Positions 23,389 to 34,720 of a DNA stretch of 64,000 nucleotides are shown here, piece by piece. Each line of letters opens with the position of its first letter. The first letter of the stretch is position 1. This DNA comes from Nothophaeocryptopus gaeumannii (lineage: Eukaryota > Ascomycota > Dothideomycetes > Mycosphaerellales > Mycosphaerellaceae), in the NCBI GenBank assembly GCA_031771865.1, contig JASISA010000042.1:186001-250000 (forward strand). Reading direction: 5' to 3'. The notes below the pieces were generated by a model that worked only from the letters and a program-made list of their open reading frames with translations, was not told the origin of the DNA and did no database searches. A program made the translations under genes and the position numbers.

Positions 23389-23837
23389 CTACCGGTGATA
23401 TTTCCAGTTATGAGATACCGCGGTGCGAAGATGAGAAGCAGAGCGTAGCTTACGTGCCCGCGAAACAAGGAAGATAAGTACAAATGCCATTGTTCTTCCG
23501 TAATCTGCAAGTCTTTTCTTATCAGCTGCCGTGAGCCAACTCATCAATAGCACGGCGGGCCTTTGCATTCGAGAGACGTTCAAAGCGTGCGCTTGCCAGT
23601 ATGCTCAGTAGTGACAAATTCGATGATAGCCTTACCATAGGCTTCACGCGGGACGCTCTCCCGCTAACCTCGATGTAGAATTGGTCTGACGGAGCGATCA
23701 AATAAGCAGTCAGCGATTTCATCGTAGTTATTTTTGAAGGCCGGGTGACTTTGCGACATTATATTGCTTATGTCCCATCGCATTCGGAGTAATTCATGCC
23801 TTTCTGCTCTCAAATGGCTATTCATCGCTTGCTGCAT
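23389..23837 (-). CDS. possible small hypothetical protein (about 127 aa, one intron)
   Basis: Exon 23837-23669 has a coding-like segment (QAMNSHLRAERHELLRMRWD). A 65-nt GTTAGC...CTGAG intron then joins G|CA in frame to 23603-23389 (LNVSRMQRPAVLLMSWLTAA). It ends at a TAG. I recognise no family. It lies 98 bp downstream of the coiled-coil gene on the same strand. The splice is weakly supported, and it could be a relic or part of that gene's 3' region. Confidence 0.3.
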
Positions 23838-23934
23838 GTCGTAACGCTTGTTTACCAAGCACTTGAGCCAAGCGCGCGTGCCAAAGAGAATTTGGCTGTC
23901 CGCATGCAGTGCATTCTTTGTTCGTACTCTTTGT

Positions 23935-25077
23935 TCAGAGAAACACTTTTGCCACGGTCGGTGTGCCAGGCGATCGACCTCGAATCCCCTCCAGCTCAAT
24001 CTGATCCATGCGCCGATGCATTCGATCGATCGTATCGTGGGCGTCTTGGAATGGCGAAGGAGCCCGACGGACGGTTCCCACTGTGCCCGCGGAGCTCCAC
24101 GTAACGACTTCGCTGGCGGCCGCAGGGGTTGTCAAAAGACGATCGAGCTGGCTAGTTGGTGTGGCGGGCGCACGCTTCGGATCGAATTCCATAAGGTCGC
24201 TGCTTATTGTGGTTAAAACTGGGCGGTGCAATTCCTTTGGTGTTGGGGTAGAGGAGCCTTTTGAACGTGCCTCCTCGGCCGTGCCACTGAAGTTGAATGA
24301 GAATGAGGATGCAGGTGAGTTCTTTTCCGGTACATCTTCGATCGTCACAGGCTTCGGCGTTGATTTCGTCGGAGGCGGCGTATTCGGCGGCGCATTGCGA
24401 CCAAGCGGCGGCTGTGGAAGCGATGCGGAGAAAATGCGTATGCGGCGTACCGGCAAGGAGATGTCCTTCAGAGATGGCATGCGGGACTTGTTGTTAGGGA
24501 TGGTAGTGCCCACAGCGTCCAGTTCGACGGGCGGAGTGCGAGTCTTGTGTGGCGCTGTCACTGGGCGGCCCTCGTTCATCTTTCGATGCTCATTCTTCTC
24601 TTCCCAAGCACGCAGAATGTCCTTGATGCCCTTTTTCCTCTCAATCTTGCCTTGACCTCGGTTTTGAAGGATGCTCACCGTCTCTTGCAGATCCGCGTTC
24701 TGCTTGCGAAGGTGTACGTTTTCCCATTCAGCTCGTTCAAGGCGTGCCTGCTTCTGCTGGACTGCGAGGCGAAGGTTGTATACTTCTTACGATGAGTATC
24801 AATCTCGCGTGTTCGCATCGATTCCTGTCTCACCTTCGTCAGACCCGTTCTGTGTAGTCTTCTTCTCCAACAGGTAGACCTCCGCCTCCCGCTCTGCTAC
24901 CTTCTCCTCTCGCTCTCCTACGCGTTCCTCGCGCTTGTCGACCTCCATCATCTGCTTCGCAGCCTCCGACTGAGAGCGTGCGACCTGTTTTTGTGCCGCG
25001 CTCAACTCCTCGAGCTCTTTCGTCAGGCGCGCAAGCATACTGCTCATGGACTCGTTTTCTCTGCGTGTCGGTGGCAT
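23935..25077 (-). CDS. coiled-coil protein of unknown function (364 aa, one intron)
   Basis: Exons 25077-24834 and 24785-23935 flank a 48-nt intron (GTGAGA...GTAAG) that joins G|AA. Removing it makes a continuous coiled coil of about 150 residues (LTKELEELSAAQKQVARSQ ... REERVGEREEKVAEREAEV ... RLAVQQKQARLERAEWENVH) with heptad Leu/Glu spacing. The C-terminal half is Pro/Ser/Thr-rich and disordered. It carries short basic or SP motifs (RRAPSPFQDAHDTIDRMH) and a conserved-looking end (GIRGRSPGTPTVAKVFL). No membrane or secretion signal. A scaffold or cytoskeleton-associated role would fit but is inference. I chose MPPTRREN (25077); the same frame is open to 25287 without coding character. Confidence 0.7.
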
Positions 25078-25694
25078 AGTTTGCTCGCTTGGTTGCACTT
25101 TGGTAGGTGATGACCAGATAAAGAAATTGTGTATGGTGCGGGAGTTGAGCTGTGTGTTGCAAGAGTGCTGTCGTGGAGATCGAAGTTCTAGGAAGTACCG
25201 ATCAGGGTCCGCTCGAGTGAGTGAAAGTGTCGATGCCTTAGGCTTAGGACGGCTTTCGGCTTGTGAAGAAGCACTTTGTCCGCTCACCTAGGACAACAAA
25301 CACTTTCGTGATCCAATTCGACGTAGACTGTGTGTATGTGAATTGACATCGGCCTCCGGCCGACACCCGACACACGACTTCACTTACAGTATTCTGTTGT
25401 CTTGGCGACCAAAGACCACTACACGGCGCTTCTGTCCCTTACTCCTCGACTTCTCCTGTCGCAACCACCATCAAACGAGAGGACCATCAGACAAGACTGA
25501 ACCGCTGCTTGATCGATAAGCTAGACCCTCATCTGCCTCCAATTCCCGCATCTTCAACGGACTAGTCCTCCTGGCTGCTGGCTTCCGACCGACTTTCAAC
25601 CCACCAACTCCAGGAGCGAAGCACGACAACCCATCATCCGCGAGTCGCGACATTCTTCTTCTACTAAGCGCTTTTCGCGTGTCCACTCGCGAAC
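25078..25694. other. divergent promoter region
   Basis: Shared 5' region between the minus-strand coiled-coil gene and the plus-strand family 1 copy at 25695. A frame on the minus strand (25471-25716) is unsupported. Confidence 0.45.
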
Positions 25695-28694
25695 ATGCCA
25701 AGCAAGAATCGCCCACAGATCCCGGCGGACAAGAAGCGGATCTTCCTCCGCGAGCATCACATTGTGCTTCATCTCTGCTTTGAAGTCTACGGACTCAACC
25801 AGGACGACTCCACCACTATTTTCCACGCGCTCTTCTCGGACTTCGACTACTACTCGCCCGTCCACCTCTACGAGCGTCGGCAGCAGCGATGGGGCGCTGG
25901 TAGAGGCAACCGCCACTGGCAAGCAATCGATCGTCCGAACACGGGCAAACTCAAACCCATACACCCAGCAAGATGTCGACTCATTTGCCGCCTGGCGTGC
26001 CGAAATCACTCGAGTCTCGCAGCCTGCAAGCATCACTCTCACACTGCAGCTGCCAAACAACCACCCTTTGTTGGAGAACCCGCCGACTAGGACAGGAAAC
26101 CCACACTACCAGGCTTCCCTTCGATATCACGATCTGCGAGCTCCCGCGATTGTGCTTCCGCCACCATTCCCGACTGCACACCTTCCGTTGCCCAACACTA
26201 CGCGACTGGCCCTCCCTGCAACTCAAGGTCCGCAACTAGCACTGTCAGCTGGAGGCCCTACTATTTCATCAGCATCAGCCGCAACACCAGCATTTCTTGC
26301 GCCGCCATCTAGATTTGTACAAGCATCAAGAAAGTGAAAGGCACCTCCGACTCGTACCGATCAACCAGCTCGACCAGCGCGAGCCGCCAAGCGTCGATCG
26401 CGAGATCTAGATCCAGCGAACGAGCCGTGCTCGAACGAGTCCAGTGGCGAAGAAGATAGTCACTTCAACGCCAACGACAGTGAGCTACAGGCCCTTACAT
26501 CAGCCTCACGACGTCGAACGACGACAAAGAATATGAAGGCTCACCCGATCCAGCGACGCACGCGAGCCGTGCGAGAGCGCCCGATGAACCCACAATGGCC
26601 TGTTGCAACATTTCAGGAAGACGATGGCAGCTACAAAGGCGTACCCATATCAGACTATCGTGGAAAGACGCTGCCAATGGTGCACTTCTCGGATGTGACA
26701 GTCTGCCAACACGACCTTCGCTGGGATCCTACAGTCGCGCGAAATGCTGGTCGCGATACCCGTGGATGTGTTCCACAATCCAGCAACATCTACAAGCTGG
26801 GCGGTCCGACATGTATAGTCACCTCGCCCAGCCAGTCAGGACGTATGATGCAGACTCCGGTCATGGTTTGCCACAAAGATCACCGCAAGATCTGTCGGTC
26901 AGAGAACATAGCTGCTCCACCCGACACTCCATCCGGTCTTGGCTGGTCTTCTGGATATCCAGTCGTGCACAGCCGCGACGTCAAGTATAATGGAGACAGC
27001 CGGGTGTTCGAACCGAATCCCGACACGGTACTCACAGCATATATCGATGGAGAAGTCAGCACAGGCTATCTTGTGGATGTTGACTTCAAGGAGCACGGCG
27101 TGAACAGCACTTATGTCGTTGCGATGTGCAAAGCTTCCGACTGCACGTCTTGTGAGGGTCACACGCCCGCCGTGCCATCCTCGCTGAGCATTTCTGGAGA
27201 ACAGGAGGAAAGAAACACAAACATCTCTGATCGGCCTGCACGAGAGCATGAGCTGGTCATGGTACACGCCAACGACCTGAAGATCTGCAGTCCTCTTGTC
27301 TCATGGACTCCATCAGCTGCAAGCCTTGCAGCGCATCCAAAAGGCTGGGTTCCACGCGGCAACTACGCAGATGTCTACAAATTCGGCGGTCAAGTCTTCA
27401 ACGTGGTCGATACCACACGCTCCGCCGATCATCAGACGACATTCGTGCCGGTGATGGCTTGCAATCGAAATGTGTGCGGATTGTGTAATGGAAAAGCTGG
27501 AGGTCAGGCTTACCCTGCTCATCGTATCACGCTGCGGCCGGGTACACTGGAGAAGCTGCTTGATAAGACGATTCTTGGGTATCCAATCGTGCATACACGC
27601 GATCTCAAGCAGAGCTCTGAATCTGGGTTACCACGCTTCTTGCCCGATGTCAGCAAACAAGCTAAGGCTACGCCATACTCGACGGAAGTTCCAAAGGCTG
27701 GAATGCTGACCGATGTTGCGTTCGTCTTCGGCACGCAAGTCGATGCTTGGAAGGCGTTCGTTTGCGATCCAAAAGAGTGTGGTGTTTGCAGCAAAGACGC
27801 GACACCACCGCCACTTTCGACACCACTGGGGCTACTCGCCGGAGACGACGGTGACCCAGCCCGTCCGTCTTCTGCTTCGACGTAACAGACAACATTGACG
27901 CTCCCGCACGCGTCAGCTCGCCCACTACAGACTGCTCCTTCGAAGACTTCAGCATCGACTACGCCCGCAGCCTCGAAGGTCAAGAACGAACCTTCAAACG
28001 CGCGGGTCGAGAACGAGAGTGGCTTCCTGCTAGCCACGGAGCCTCAAGGCCTTACCTCTGTAAGCCGCCAGAGTGAAATTCTCCTGGCGAACAACTTCCC
28101 ATGGTGCACTTATTCGACCTAACTTTGGATGACAAGGAGCTTCACTGGCGACCGGCAACTGCAGGAATGAGCGACAGAGACCATCCAGGCTGCGTTCCCT
28201 CCGCGAGTCACACCTACAAGCTCGGCGGGCAGACATACAAGGTCATCACAGCTCAGCCTTCTAGTGCAAAGAAAGCAACGTCCGTGATGGTCTGCAACAC
28301 CGACCACTGCGGCATCTGCCACGGTGCTGCTAGTCCACCCAGCGTCGCCAACATACAAGACCGCGTCGGCAACTGTGATGGCTTCTCAATCATTCACCCG
28401 CGCGACTTGATCAAAGGACCGAACGGTTGGCAATTTCAGCCGCGGCCTCATCTCCCTGCCACGCCGCACAGCACCAAGGAGCTGTCGGAAGGATACGTCT
28501 GTTCAGTGCACTTCGTTGAGAACGGCGAGCTCACCACGCATCGAAACATGGTCTACAATGTCGAGAAGTGCGCGATCTGCACTGACAAGGAACACAACAA
28601 ACCGATCACGAACTGGAAGCAGAGCCCGGTCTCCATTCCAGCAGGGGAGCCTAGGGCAGCTGAGTCTGCGGAGGAGAAGGACAAGAAGGAATAG
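25695..28694 (+). pseudogene. family 1 copy 1: Myb/SANT-like domain plus six Cys modules, broken by indels and stops
   Basis: Starts MPSKNRPQI at an ATG. The first 85 residues align with copy 2 (HIVLHLCFEVYGLNQDD; FHALF; HLYERRQQRWGAGRG; IDRP). At about 25940 one base is missing, so the YTQQDVDSFAAWRAEI segment continues in the next frame. A TGA at 26335 interrupts the disordered linker. From about 26677 six modules follow: A (MVHFSDV ... YKLGG ... CRS), B (VVHSRDV ... CKASDCTSC), A (MVHANDL ... CNRNVCGLC), B (IVHTRDL ... CDPKECGVC). The frame then changes around a TAA at 27883 and meets a TGA at 28074, before the last A (MVHLFDL ... CNTDHCGIC) and B (IIHPRDL ... CAIC) pair at 28101-28605. 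The pieces 26533-27885 and 28101-28694 could still be translated alone. The family is unrecognised and no signal peptide is seen. Confidence 0.65.
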
Positions 28695-29556
28695 AGAAGC
28701 TCGGTTCCAAGAGTGTAAGCAGGGGACGTGAGCTGTGAGGACTGGGGCATCGTTGGCCATCGCACGTTAGTACAGAGCAGAGTTGCGTGCGTGTAATAAG
28801 GGCAGGTCCAGAGATAGATAACGGATATCAGAGATGTTTTCTCAGCGAACGGTTCTGCCAATGGGGCTGAGCAATGAAGATAGTGGAATTGGTACCTCAT
28901 GAGATTCCGAAGCAGAGAGAAGCTTTCCCTTTCGTTATCCAAACATTGCTTTTCCATTCCCAGTTCTTCCAGCTACTCGTCGCCTATGCTGCGTGTGTCT
29001 CGGATCTCGTCTCCGAATGGTCTTTCTACGCTTCAGAATGGAATGCATCTCCCTCCGTATCCGCTATCTTGCGGCTTTCCTCGCGCCTTCTTTAGCTACC
29101 CGTTAGAGTCCCATTTCTGCGAATGTCCTGCTACGTCGGAAGAGGTGTGCATCATTCAGAGAGCTGAGTTCTATGTGATATGAGAGCTTCTTGTATGTTG
29201 AAGCTCTGTTTTGAGGATGTCTAAGGCTCAGATGTGAATGTCGAAGCTTGCATTCACTTACCGCGTCGGGCGTTGCTTCGGAGACCCACTTGGCGCGTTT
29301 CGGCTTCCGACGCGCTGGCTTCTTCCCATGCGACCCTCTCTACCTTACCGCACATGCACATCGCACAATTTTCATCTCTTCCCAAAAATCGACCTCACCG
29401 CCGTCGCCTTCACCACCGTCTCCATTACCGCCAAGGGGAATTCCTAACCCCGGCGACGCGCCAACAACCACATTGTCAATCTCCGCCCAACATACCTCAC
29501 TACTATAGCCGCAGCCGCCCTCCTGCAAGTACTGCGATACTTGAGAGACTTGCACA
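28695..29556. other. spacer between the tandem family 1 copies
   Basis: No gene. The last 300 bases are pyrimidine-rich and probably hold the promoter and 5' leader of the second copy. Short frames near 29234-29587 overlap and lack support. Confidence 0.4.
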
Positions 29557-31785
29557 ATGCCGACCGCGAACCGCCCGAAGATCGTGAAGAAGCTCGAATG
29601 GGTGGCCGAGTACCACATTGTAATCCACCTATGCTTCACCCTCTACAATATCGATCTCGGCGACTTCGAGCAAGTGTACCATGCACTGTTCCCCGTGACG
29701 CATGAGTACAAGAGCGATCACCTGTATGATCAGTGGCAACCGCGCTTCGGTACTGGCCGGCAGCACAAAGACTGGAAGCTGATTGATCGTCCGGACAACT
29801 GGAACCGCAATGCATACACACAGGAGGAGCTGAATGAGTTTGCACACTGGCGAGCCGAAATCTCTCGGGCTGCGGGACAGTTGGGAACTGGGCTTGTGTT
29901 GAAGATGACTCACACACATGTCTTGCTTGGTGGAAATGCAGCAAACCACGCTGGTCCGGTTATCGTGCCTTCAACAGCTGCTGTCGCTGGTCCCATTCCA
30001 ACTGCAAATACTCCAACTTCTTCAAGCGCTATAGCACCACATCCTATTGCTCAATATATGGCACCTCCACCTCCCGCTGGAGCCATGGCGCCTCCACCAA
30101 AGCCTCCGACACAACGCAAGAAAGCAGAGTCCACTCGTTAGTCCACAACATCTGTCGCGCAATTCGCTACTGCACCGCCAGCAGCTCCAACACGCGGTGC
30201 ACCAACGAATCGTACCGGGACAGCCAGTGCGCTAGAGAGAGCAGCTGGAAAGGTCGTCGATGTCTTTGCCGATGTCAGTGAGAAGCTGCAGGCGGCGCTT
30301 GCAAGTACAAAGTTTGCAGCACCTTTCAACCCGCCTGACCGCGGAAACGAGATGCCCATGGTCCACTTCAGCGACCTCACTTTCAACCGCGCAAACGTCA
30401 ACTGGAAAGCGTCAGATCGCAGCCTCCGGCTCCAATCGGACGGCTACGTCAACGAGAACGGAGCGGTGTACAAGCTCGGCGGAAACGTCTACGAGATCAT
30501 CGATGTCAAGGCTACCGAGGCGATGGGCGCCACGGCCTTGGACTCTGTCATGGTCTGCAACACCGACTTCTGCGGCGTCTGCAATGGTCGCGCAACTGGA
30601 GAGCCTGCCGACGAGACACTGCATCCAGTCACATCGAAAGCGCCAACTCTGCTCACTTCCGAGCATGTGGGCTACCCTATCGTTCACTGTCGCGATCTGG
30701 TTGAAGGCACAGATGGTGCACCATATCGATATGCTGTGCCTTATCCCAAGGACGCCACGGTCTACTCAACTGATCTACCGAAAGGTGGCATTGTAACAGA
30801 TGTGCAGTTCCAATGGTGCGACGACGACTCGGCTATCTGGAAGTGTTACGTCTGCTCCGGAGAGAATTGCACGATCTGTAACGATAACAAGCTTCCACAA
30901 AAGAAGCCAATGAGTTCGTTCTCAACAGTCGCAGCGCCAGACAACCCACTCGATGGACTTCGCGTGGTTCATGCCAAATACCTCGTCATGAACGGGAAGA
31001 CTGAGCGACTTCGTTTCCTACCGTCGTCAGACCCGGAAGAGGCTCATGCGAAAGCCGAGCAGATCCAGAAGGCCTTCATAATCAGCATCGAATTCACCGG
31101 AAACAAGACCATCTCCGTTCAGCGATGTGCAGTGTGCGATGTCATGAATTGCTCAGCCTGCCGTGGCCAGTGGAGCGTGGATGTTGCGTACGAGCTCTGC
31201 ATGAAGGACAGAGAGGTATTTCAGTTGGGCTATCATTCGATCAAGAAGCCGGCAGAAGCGAAGCGCAACACTCTCCATATGGTCCACGCGAAGGACCTCT
31301 CCTTCAGCGCGACAGGCGTGGTCTGGAAGCCGTCCGAGGAAAGTCTCATCGCCAGGACAATTGGCCATGTCAACGAGAGCGGAGCTGTCTACGCATACGG
31401 CGGGGTTTGCTACGAAGTTGCGATGCTACCTCAAATGCGTGAGACCGGCCAGAAGCAGAAGCGAGTGGTCATGGCTTGCAACCAGGACGCTTGTGGTATC
31501 TGCAATGGCAAGACGGCTGGTCAGAGCGGCGATATGAAGCTCGCTACTACAAACGAAAAAGATGTCAAGGACAGCGGTGATGCGTACGCTGGTCTTTCGA
31601 TCGTTCACTGGCGCGATCTTCTCGAGAGCAAGCAGACAGGCCTGTTACGGTTCCAGCCAGGTCAGGAGAAAGTCCCAACGCCATATACCACAGGCAACTT
31701 CGACATTGGAGTTAAGTCGCCGGTGGAGTTCGTACAGGGAGAGAGCGTTGAGGTAATTGAGTCTGCTCTTTGCGGACATGGTTGA
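29557..31785 (+). CDS. family 1 copy 2: Myb/SANT-like domain plus five Cys modules (about 727 aa if a 45-nt intron is removed)
   Basis: ATG at 29557 (MPTANRPKI). Residues about 12-110 are the Myb/SANT-like domain (LEWVAEYHIVIHLCFTLYNI, VYHALFP, HLYDQWQPRFGTGRQ, LIDRP, YTQEELNEFAHWRAEI). A Pro/Ala-rich linker follows. A TAG at 30139 lies inside a possible 45-nt intron, 30137-30181 (GTTAGT...CCAG). Its length is a multiple of three and its removal leaves the frame open to 31785. Modules then follow: A (30358, MVHFSDL, YKLGG, CNTDFCGVC), B (GYPIVHCRDL, CSGENCTIC), B-like (VVHAKYL, CDVMNCSAC), A (MVHAKDL, CNQDACGIC) and a last B (IVHWRDL) that ends early at CGHG-stop. The joined length is close to the intact 720-aa relative at 57392. 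If the intron is not used, this gene is also broken. Function unknown; an intracellular, possibly nuclear, role is inferred. Confidence 0.65.
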
Positions 31786-32118
31786 GTTGCGTGTGCTGAG
31801 GTTGAAGATTGAGCACAAGCTCTAAAGAGAAAGCGGCGTGCGAGGTCTGAAGCGCCGAGAGTGCTGGCTTGCAAGCGAGAGGATGATATGGAGGGAGAGA
31901 TGACAGGCGATCAAGCCCGGGCAGTCTGTCGTTGAGCGTGAAAATTTCCGGAAGCGCAACAAGAAATTGAAGTCTCCGATGACCAACAGCGTTGATTTTG
32001 GCGAACGGCGTTCAATTGGGTTGCACATTTCATGAATCTACGTGCCGCACACTGTTACCCATTGCCTCCGTTTTCGTTGTAGAGAAACACTTGCGTTCTT
32101 TTCCCTCTTGATGGCTGC
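31786..32118. other. convergent 3' region
   Basis: Between the end of the family 1 tandem and the 3' end of a minus-strand gene. No frame or repeat of note. Confidence 0.4.
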
Positions 32119-32602
32119 TTAGCCTCCAACCAACCCCTTCTTTCCCTTCTTCTGCTGCGGGCCCTTGGAGGTACTAGCAATGACCCAGCTTTGACATCCA
32201 TTCCTCCCATACGTCTGCACGTTGGCGCCATAAATGTCTCCTGCGACACACATGGCAGCGAACTGGCGAACGCAGATGTCGCGTGGGACCCATTGGGCGG
32301 GGCTGCAGCGGCCTACAACCTCGGCGTCAGTCAACCCTTCCCCCAATACCACACTTGTGCTCCATGTTGGCCTCGTTTGACTCACCAGTAATCTGCACCC
32401 CCGCGTAGCTATACCTGCTCCACTTCGTCGTAGAAGCATACGGCGACGGAACGACCATGTTCGTCTTGCCGCAGAAGTTGTTGATGGCACCAATGACGTA
32501 GGGGTTCTTGACGGAGCACTTGAACCAGTTGACGCTGCTATCGGCGCTGACGTAGCTGGTGAATATGGCAATGACCGCCAGAGGGAAGAGCAAGGCTCTC
32601 AT
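32119..32602 (-). CDS. small secreted cysteine-containing protein (136 aa, one intron)
   Basis: Exons 32602-32386 and 32312-32119 flank a 73-nt intron (GTGAGT, branch GACTGACGCC, acceptor TTGTAG) that joins G|GC. Residues 1-20 are a signal peptide (MRALLFPLAVIAIFTSYVSA). The mature part has six Cys (FKC, NFC, GRC, DIC, AMC, GC), consistent with three disulfides. The tail is Lys/Gly-rich (KGPQQKKGKKGLVGG). The composition is that of a small secreted or effector-like fungal protein. No family is recognised. Confidence 0.75.
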
Positions 32603-33188
32603 GATGGTGGATGTGGGCTCGTACTGCAGACCAGCGGATGAGTTCGGGAGGGCAGAGATTTTGGAAGAAGTTTGGAAGCCATGCTGCTTAGCTAGGTATT
32701 ATGAGTATAGGGCTTGAAGCTATTGAGGGCGTGATGCGGTAGGTGATGGCAACTGAGTTGTGTAGACAGCGATGTCTTGGCACAGCGGACAAAGGGAAGT
32801 CAATAGGTGTTATGCATCGGCAGAAGAGACAAGGAAACCGGCCAGTGGGGACAGTGAGGAATGCGGGGAGAGCTCTCTTTGTTCAAATCATACGGAAGCT
32901 GACCAGAATGGATCGCTGCTCCCGTCACCTTGCTATGTGAAGTTGTCAAAGTCTTTGCGTGGCTCTCGTCGTCGCAGACATCGGATCTGATAAGGTCGGG
33001 GAGGTTGTTAGTTCGATCGCTCTCAGCTCTTCGGGGATGTTCCGTACCATAATTGCTACCTGTCATATTAGGCCACTTTCCCTTCCGACCTATTTATCGC
33101 CCTTCCTTCTGACCTGGACTGTTCCGCGTACAGGCTCCGTAACCCTTGCTTCGGTCTTGATCGCTTCCAATTATAGCACAGTCGGCGG
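32603..33188. other. intergenic, no gene seen
   Basis: Promoter side of the small secreted protein gene. The remaining frames are short and unsupported. Confidence 0.4.
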
Positions 33189-33834
33189 CTAATAGGTAGC
33201 CCCAACGTAGACGTACTGGTCCTTCTTGCCGATCACGTCCAGCCCGTAACCAATCACACCGGTGTAATCGGTGGTATCTGGAAGTGGTTTGCCATCGCCC
33301 CGGTGAGAGTGATCGGCACATGAGGCAAAAGTGGTTGTTGTTTTTGAAATCCATATTACGAAGTGTGGTGATGAGCTCTTGCATGAGTGCTTCTAGCTTG
33401 GACTAGTCCGCCTTGTCCGTATCCTGGCCTGGGCCCGAGAGGTCGACCACAACGAGCATGTACTTGGCATTCTTAGCGATGTCGGGGATGTTTTTGACTT
33501 GAATGGCATCTCCACCTGCGAGCCGGTTCCAAGCGAAACCGAACTCGTCGTCTTCTTGCTCGAGACCGGCATTCATCGCGAGGTAGATGAGGGTAGCGTA
33601 GCTTTTGGGTGCGGAGAAGTGCGTAAGATTGCCGTCGTTGATGCTGTGGCCGAGCATGGTGTACTCGGTCTGATCCTTGCGTTATGCGTTGTTAGCCGTG
33701 GTGTCTCTGAGGTATGTTGGCAACGCGGTACTCACTTTTGGCGCCATCGCTTCTGGAGTGATGATGAATCGATGGACGTACAGTTACAAGTCGAGATCGA
33801 CTGTCGCTCTAGAGGAAAGATGCCTCGCTGGCAT
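33189..33834 (-). pseudogene. decayed gene of unknown family (TAA, TAG and one frameshift)
   Basis: A frame starts at ATG 33834 and meets a TAA at 33784-33786 within coding-like sequence (VDLDL-stop-LYVHRFIITPEAMAPK). A normal 60-nt intron (33676-33735, GTGAGT...GCAAG) follows. The second exon reads on (LTHFSAPKSYATLIYLAMNA, DIAKNAKYMLVVVDLSGPG) to a TAG at 33403. Beyond the TAG the same frame is still coding-like (EALMQELITTLRNMDF). It then shifts at about 33345 to another frame (DGKPLPDTTDYTGVIGYG ... DQYVYVGATY) ending in a TAG at 33189. Both stops fit C-to-T changes. The ancestral product was about 190 aa. I do not recognise it. Confidence 0.5.
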
Positions 33835-34484
33835 GCCCGCACATGCCGCGGTCGTTGCTGTCGCCGTTCATAAGCTCATATTCGCACATTTACTTGCTTG
33901 CTGCGGTAAGTTGCACTAGCCATGAGATTTGAATTTTGGCCCCATTCATCTGAAGTCGTTGCTGCGCACAGAGTCCGCCAGCTCGTCCGACAGGACATTC
34001 GCCATTTTGTGATGCGGATCGCTATGACTGCCTTTGCTCCATTCACCGGCGGCAGCATGCGAACGTGAACGATTCCTAACACCAGTATTCATGATTTTGA
34101 CATCACATGTGGGCTCGTATGTGCTGATTGTCTGACAACGTTCAGTAGAGTACCGTGTCGGATAGCTGGGGTATAGAAACGACAAAGTCGAGAGGGTACG
34201 ATCCCAGGCTGTGTCTAGGATTTGGGCCATTTGTATCATTTTTGGCCAAATGAAAAGAATGCTCGTAGAGCTTTGAACCGGAGCAATTATGTCTCAAGGT
34301 TCTGGTTGTGCCTAACGACCACTCTCACAAAGACCTGCGTGAAATTTGATACTCTTTCTTCCCTTTGACCCTTGCTTTAGGAAGAGGCGTTCCGGAACAC
34401 GCTGACGGCTTGACGGTGGACGCTGCAGGCAGCTCTACTCCGCTGTACGCCTGGTACGGCGGAACAGCACAGCTCGTGTCTTTG
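33835..34484. other. intergenic, no gene seen
   Basis: Short overlapping frames only, without domain or splice support. Confidence 0.4.
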
Positions 34485-34720
34485 TCAGAGACATCTCATA
34501 GGAGTCCGCATGGTGGTGTTGACCGTTGTGCAAGCCGTCGCGGGGGCGCAGTTGCCAAAATAGTCGTTCATTGCCTCTACAGCATTGGAGACTCCAGTGC
34601 ATTTTGAGGCTAGCCGGCAGGGGTCGGCTCGATACTCATTGCACTCGCCTTCAGTGCGTTCTGTGTCGCAATACCCAAGATGTGTCAACGGCGCATGCTA
34701 CGGGTGTCCAATGACCCGTC
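34485..34720 (-). other. Cys-rich coding-like fragment
   Basis: A minus-strand frame encodes about 65 residues with six Cys (GYCDTERTEGECNEYRADPC, RLASKC, FGNCAPATAC, MRCL), ending at a TAG. It has no good start codon. Upstream in frame a TAG interrupts what may be earlier coding sequence. A second frame just upstream (WSRASRDTLGKSFQSFHFVA) is also coding-like. It is probably the last exon or remnant of a small secreted Cys-rich protein. Confidence 0.3.

Noticed and set aside
25940..25985. An intron removing the frameshift in family 1 copy 1
   Set aside because: The only GT...AG pair of suitable length (40 nt) would delete the RP and YTQ residues that are conserved in the other copies, so a one-base loss is the better explanation.
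30139..30141. Programmed stop-codon readthrough in family 1 copy 2
   Set aside because: The context (TAG TCC ACA) does not match known readthrough contexts such as TGA CTA, and a short in-frame intron or nonsense change is simpler. Kept only as a minor alternative.
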